Positions 4,583 through 7,048 of a stretch of DNA of 7,048 bases are shown piece by piece; position 1 is the first letter of the stretch, and every line of letters starts with the position of its first letter. Under the pieces are notes generated by a model. The model worked only from the letters and a program-made list of their open reading frames with translations, made no database searches and was not told the DNA's origin. Position numbers and translations under genes: made by a program. The stretch is from an uncultured Faecalibacterium sp. (lineage in GTDB: Bacteria; Bacillota; Clostridia; Oscillospirales; Ruminococcaceae). The DNA lies in the NCBI GenBank assembly GCA_937917475.1, contig CALDNF010000158.1:1-7048 (forward strand). The letters are read 5' to 3'.

Positions 4583-6456
4583 GTGCGAAACCTCACCGTA
4601 ACCTTGCCCTCTTTCAACCCCCGCAGGTCGTCGCTCTCGGAAAAATCCTCCCGGTCACGGGTCAGATTGGGGTTGTAATAGGGGTCATCCAGAATGTTCT
4701 CTCTGCCGTGGACGTCATACAGCCGCTGCTGCTCGGCGGCAAACCGTGCTGCCTTGGCAGGGTCTTTTTCGTCGCCGCCCCGGCTCTTGCTCTCGTAGTG
4801 GACCAGCTGGGCATAGGGCGTCCAGATGATATGATACCCGGCATCCCGCACCCGCAGGCAGAAGTCCACATCGTTGAAGGCCACCGCAAACTTTTCGTCC
4901 AGACCGCCCACCTTGTCCCAGACCGAAGTCCTTACCAGCAGGCAGGCACCGGTCACCGCCGAAAAGTCCTGCACGGAAGCTGCCCGGAAGAGATATCCGC
5001 TGCCGCCCCGCTTTTTGTACTTGTGGCTGTGGCCCGCATAACCTCCCAGACCGGTGATGACACCGGCGTGCTGAAGAGTGTCGTCGGGGTAATAAAGCAT
5101 GGCTCCGCAGATGGCACCGCCGCCCGGATGGGCACACTGGCGGAGCAGCTCGGTGAGCCAATCTCCGTTCAGCACTTCCACGTCATTGTTCAGCAGCAGC
5201 AGATATTCCCCGTTGGCATATTTCCGGCCAAAATTATTGATGCCCGAAAAATTGAACCCCTGTTTCGGGTATCGGACCACCCGCAGGCCGTCGTAACGTT
5301 TTTCTGCTTCCTTATAATAGGCAAAGGTAGCCGGATCGGTGGAATTATTCTCCACCACGATGACCTCATAGTTGTCCCACTCAGTCTTTGTCCAGATGCT
5401 GTGGAGGCATTTTTCCAGATCGTCGGTGTGATCCTTGCTGGGGATGAGGATACTTACCTTGGGGTCGCCCTCAATTTTCCACTTGACCCGGTAGGTACTG
5501 GGGAAAAGTCCATCTTCCACGGTGCCTTCCCGGCCGGTGCGGGCCAGATGGTCGGCCAGAGCCTTTTTTGCCGCCGCTGCCACATAGGGCTTTGCGTCGG
5601 TGCCGCCGGAGGTAGAACCGGCGTGGACACGCCAATAATAGAGCACCTGCGGCACATGGGCCGCTCCGCCTACCTGCTCGATGAGCCGGAGGAAGAGGTC
5701 GTGGTCCTGACTGCCGTCGCACTCGGGCCGCTCGCCGCCCACCCGTTCATACAGCTCCCGCCGGAACACCGCCAGATGGCAGATGTAGTTGCAGCAGAGC
5801 AGGTAATCCGGAGCATAATCCGGCTTGAAATGCGCCACCGTGGGCTTTTTTATGCTCTTGGAGAACAGGGCTTCGTCGCTGTAAAGGAAACCGTCGGGCT
5901 CCCCCCGCTGCCGCAGCTGCAAAATAGCCTTGCCCATGGTGTACAGGGCGTGGGGTGCAAGGATATCGTCGTGGTCAGCCAGTGCAAGATATTCGCCGTC
6001 TGCAAGTGCTGCCGCCGCATTGGTGTTGGCGGCAATCCCCTTGTTTTCGACTTTTTTGTATACGATGCGTTGATCTTTTGCCTGATATTCCCGCACGATC
6101 TCCCCCACCCGGCTATGGGCCGGGTCAGAGGCATCTGCAAGGCAGAGCTGACCGTTGGGAGCAGTCTGGTTCACAAAGGAATCGAGAAACTCCCGCAGGT
6201 AATTTTCCGGAGTATTATACAGCGGGGTCAGGACGGAAATAGTTGGAAGTCCGCAGCTCTCCGCCGTTTTTCCGGCCATCTCGGCCCGCTGGGCTTCCAG
6301 CACTTTTTTGGCAGGCAGATAACGGGCCTTTTTGCTGAAAAACCGCCGCTTCACGAACCCGGCCCCCCGGGTCAGCATGGTGCCCAGACCCTCGTCCCGG
6401 GTCAGCTGAACGGCATAACCCGCCAGCTCCCTGGCACGTTTCAGTCGCAGATTCAT
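4579..6456 (-). CDS. Tandem-domain family 2 glycosyltransferase
   Basis: The 625-residue protein carries two GT-A, family-2 glycosyltransferase domains and no membrane segment. Domain 1 (about 72-290) opens with ISVLTPLYNTPENYL, has a DHDD nucleotide-sugar/metal motif at 161-164, and SQDHDLFLRL (249-258) as acceptor-side acidic motif. Domain 2 (about 333-555) opens with KVSILIPSKD, has LNNDVEVL at 422-429 and FNDVDFCLRVR at 527-537. Both look catalytically intact, suggesting two sugar transfers, probably cytoplasmic assembly of a lipid-linked surface polysaccharide; this two-domain layout resembles rhamnan/O-antigen glycosyltransferases of COG1216. Sugar and linkage cannot be read from sequence. 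The ATG at 6456 is chosen over an in-frame start at 6531 because AAAGGGAG lies 7 nt upstream and the longer version would overlap the ABC gene by over 50 bases. It follows the ABC stop by 19 nt. Confidence 0.92.
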   Translation of the reverse strand: MNLRLKRARELAGYAVQLTRDEGLGTMLTRGAGFVKRRFFSKKARYLPAKKVLEAQRAEMAGKTAESCGLPTISVLTPLYNTPENYLREFLDSFVNQTAPNGQLCLADASDPAHSRVGEIVREYQAKDQRIVYKKVENKGIAANTNAAAALADGEYLALADHDDILAPHALYTMGKAILQLRQRGEPDGFLYSDEALFSKSIKKPTVAHFKPDYAPDYLLCCNYICHLAVFRRELYERVGGERPECDGSQDHDLFLRLIEQVGGAAHVPQVLYYWRVHAGSTSGGTDAKPYVAAAAKKALADHLARTGREGTVEDGLFPSTYRVKWKIEGDPKVSILIPSKDHTDDLEKCLHSIWTKTEWDNYEVIVVENNSTDPATFAYYKEAEKRYDGLRVVRYPKQGFNFSGINNFGRKYANGEYLLLLNNDVEVLNGDWLTELLRQCAHPGGGAICGAMLYYPDDTLQHAGVITGLGGYAGHSHKYKKRGGSGYLFRAASVQDFSAVTGACLLVRTSVWDKVGGLDEKFAVAFNDVDFCLRVRDAGYHIIWTPYAQLVHYESKSRGGDEKDPAKAARFAAEQQRLYDVHGRENILDDPYYNPNLTRDREDFSESDDLRGLKEGKVTVRFRT

Positions 6457-6463
6457 CTCGATG

Positions 6464-6471
6464 CTCCCTTT
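6464..6471 (-). promoter_or_regulatory. Ribosome binding site deciding the glycosyltransferase start
   Basis: AAAGGGAG on the minus strand in the 19-nt gap after the ABC ATPase stop, 7 nt before ATG 6456. It supports the 625-residue protein. Confidence 0.75.
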
Positions 6472-6475
6472 TGGC

Positions 6476-7048
6476 TCAGGCTTCGCCCCGCTGCACAGCC
6501 TTGTAGGCGTTGCAGACCGTCTCGGTGTCACCGTTCATCTTGAGGCGGCCGTGGCTCAGCCATGCCACCTTGCTGCACATCCGCTCGATCTGCTCAATGG
6601 AGTGGGAGACCAGAATGACGGTGGTGCCTCCGGCCATCAGCTCCTTCATCCGCTTTTCGCACTTCTGCTGGAAGAGGAAATCGCCCACCGACAGCACTTC
6701 GTCGGCGATGAGGATATCGGGCTTGGTGATGGTGGCAATGGCAAAGCCGATGCGGGCCACCATGCCGGAAGAGTAGTTTTTCAGCGGCACATCGAGGAAG
6801 TTCTGCAATTCACTGAACTCCACGATCTCGTCAAACTTTTCGTCCAGATACTTGGGCGAGAACCCCAGTACGGTGCCGTTGAGGTAGATGTTCTCCCGGG
6901 CGGTCAGGTCCATATCAAAGCCTGCGCCCAGCTCGATGAGGGGGGCGATGGTGCCATTGACGGTCACCTTGCCCTTGGTGGGCTTGTACACGCCTGCAAT
7001 GGTCTTGAGCAGGGTGGATTTGCCCGAGCCGTTCAGGCCCACAAGGCC
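6476..7048 (-). CDS. Polysaccharide ABC exporter ATPase, C-terminal part (partial)
   Basis: The reading frame is open through the right edge, so the N-terminus (roughly 50-60 residues in this family) lies outside. The 190 visible residues contain Walker A (GLNGSGKST, visible residues 4-12), the ELGAGFDMDLTARENIYLNG block (39-58) typical of glycan exporters of the Wzt/TagH/RfbE type, the signature YSSGM (92-96), Walker B ILIADEVLSVGD (112-123) and the H-loop LVSHS (146-150). All catalytic elements visible are intact. The protein would energise export of an undecaprenyl-linked polysaccharide or teichoic acid with a permease not seen here. It ends soon after the nucleotide-binding domain, so there is no Wzt-like C-terminal glycan-binding domain. 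A GTG at 7042 inside Walker A is not a credible start. Confidence 0.92.
   Translation of the reverse strand, partial: GLVGLNGSGKSTLLKTIAGVYKPTKGKVTVNGTIAPLIELGAGFDMDLTARENIYLNGTVLGFSPKYLDEKFDEIVEFSELQNFLDVPLKNYSSGMVARIGFAIATITKPDILIADEVLSVGDFLFQQKCEKRMKELMAGGTTVILVSHSIEQIERMCSKVAWLSHGRLKMNGDTETVCNAYKAVQRGEA

Noticed and set aside
4708..6543. Plus-strand open frame of 611 codons opposite the glycosyltransferase gene
   Set aside because: It mirrors a well-supported glycosyltransferase gene on the minus strand; its translation shows no domain pattern, and no binding site or promoter precedes it. High-GC third positions in the real gene remove stops from the opposite frame.

Overview
The window most likely comes from a moderately GC-rich anaerobic Clostridia of the Oscillospiraceae/Ruminococcaceae type, plausibly Faecalibacterium or a close gut relative. 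This is inferred from the rnfCDGE gene order, AGGAGG-type ribosome binding sites, sigma-A-like promoters, the two-[4Fe-4S] RnfC and a DUF5662 gene. No ribosomal RNA or other marker is present to settle the genus.

All genes but one small one lie on the minus strand. From the right-hand edge leftwards, the first block (7048 to about 3998) is the end of a surface-glycan operon. It holds the C-terminal part of a polysaccharide-exporter ABC ATPase, a 625-residue protein with two GT-A glycosyltransferase domains, and a DUF5662 protein whose start overlaps the glycosyltransferase stop by ATGA. A convincing intrinsic terminator closes the operon. The expected job is assembly and export of a cell-surface polysaccharide; the role of the DUF5662 protein is unknown.

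The middle block (about 3983 to 2868) is small and regulatory. It contains a monocistronic lipoprotein gene with its own good promoter and a strong hairpin terminator. That terminator is shared tail-to-tail with a 41-residue membrane-peptide gene on the plus strand. The peptide gene is read divergently from the rnf operon, and the roughly 325-bp gap between them carries a promoter in each direction, a near-palindromic 14-mer midway between the promoters, and an 80-nt rnfC leader with a foldable hairpin.

The left block (2867 to 1) is the start of an Rnf operon: rnfC, rnfD, rnfG and the first eight codons of rnfE, tightly packed with stop/start overlaps. Rnf is a membrane complex that couples electron flow between reduced ferredoxin and NAD+ to Na+ or H+ translocation. 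In butyrate-forming Clostridia it recovers energy from ferredoxin reduced by electron bifurcation. The remaining subunits (rest of E, A, B) should lie just beyond position 1.

I see no mobile element, CRISPR array, tRNA or rRNA, and no clear undescribed multi-gene system. The best leads are the small membrane peptide with its strong signals, the rnf control region, and the DUF5662 gene coupled to glycan synthesis.
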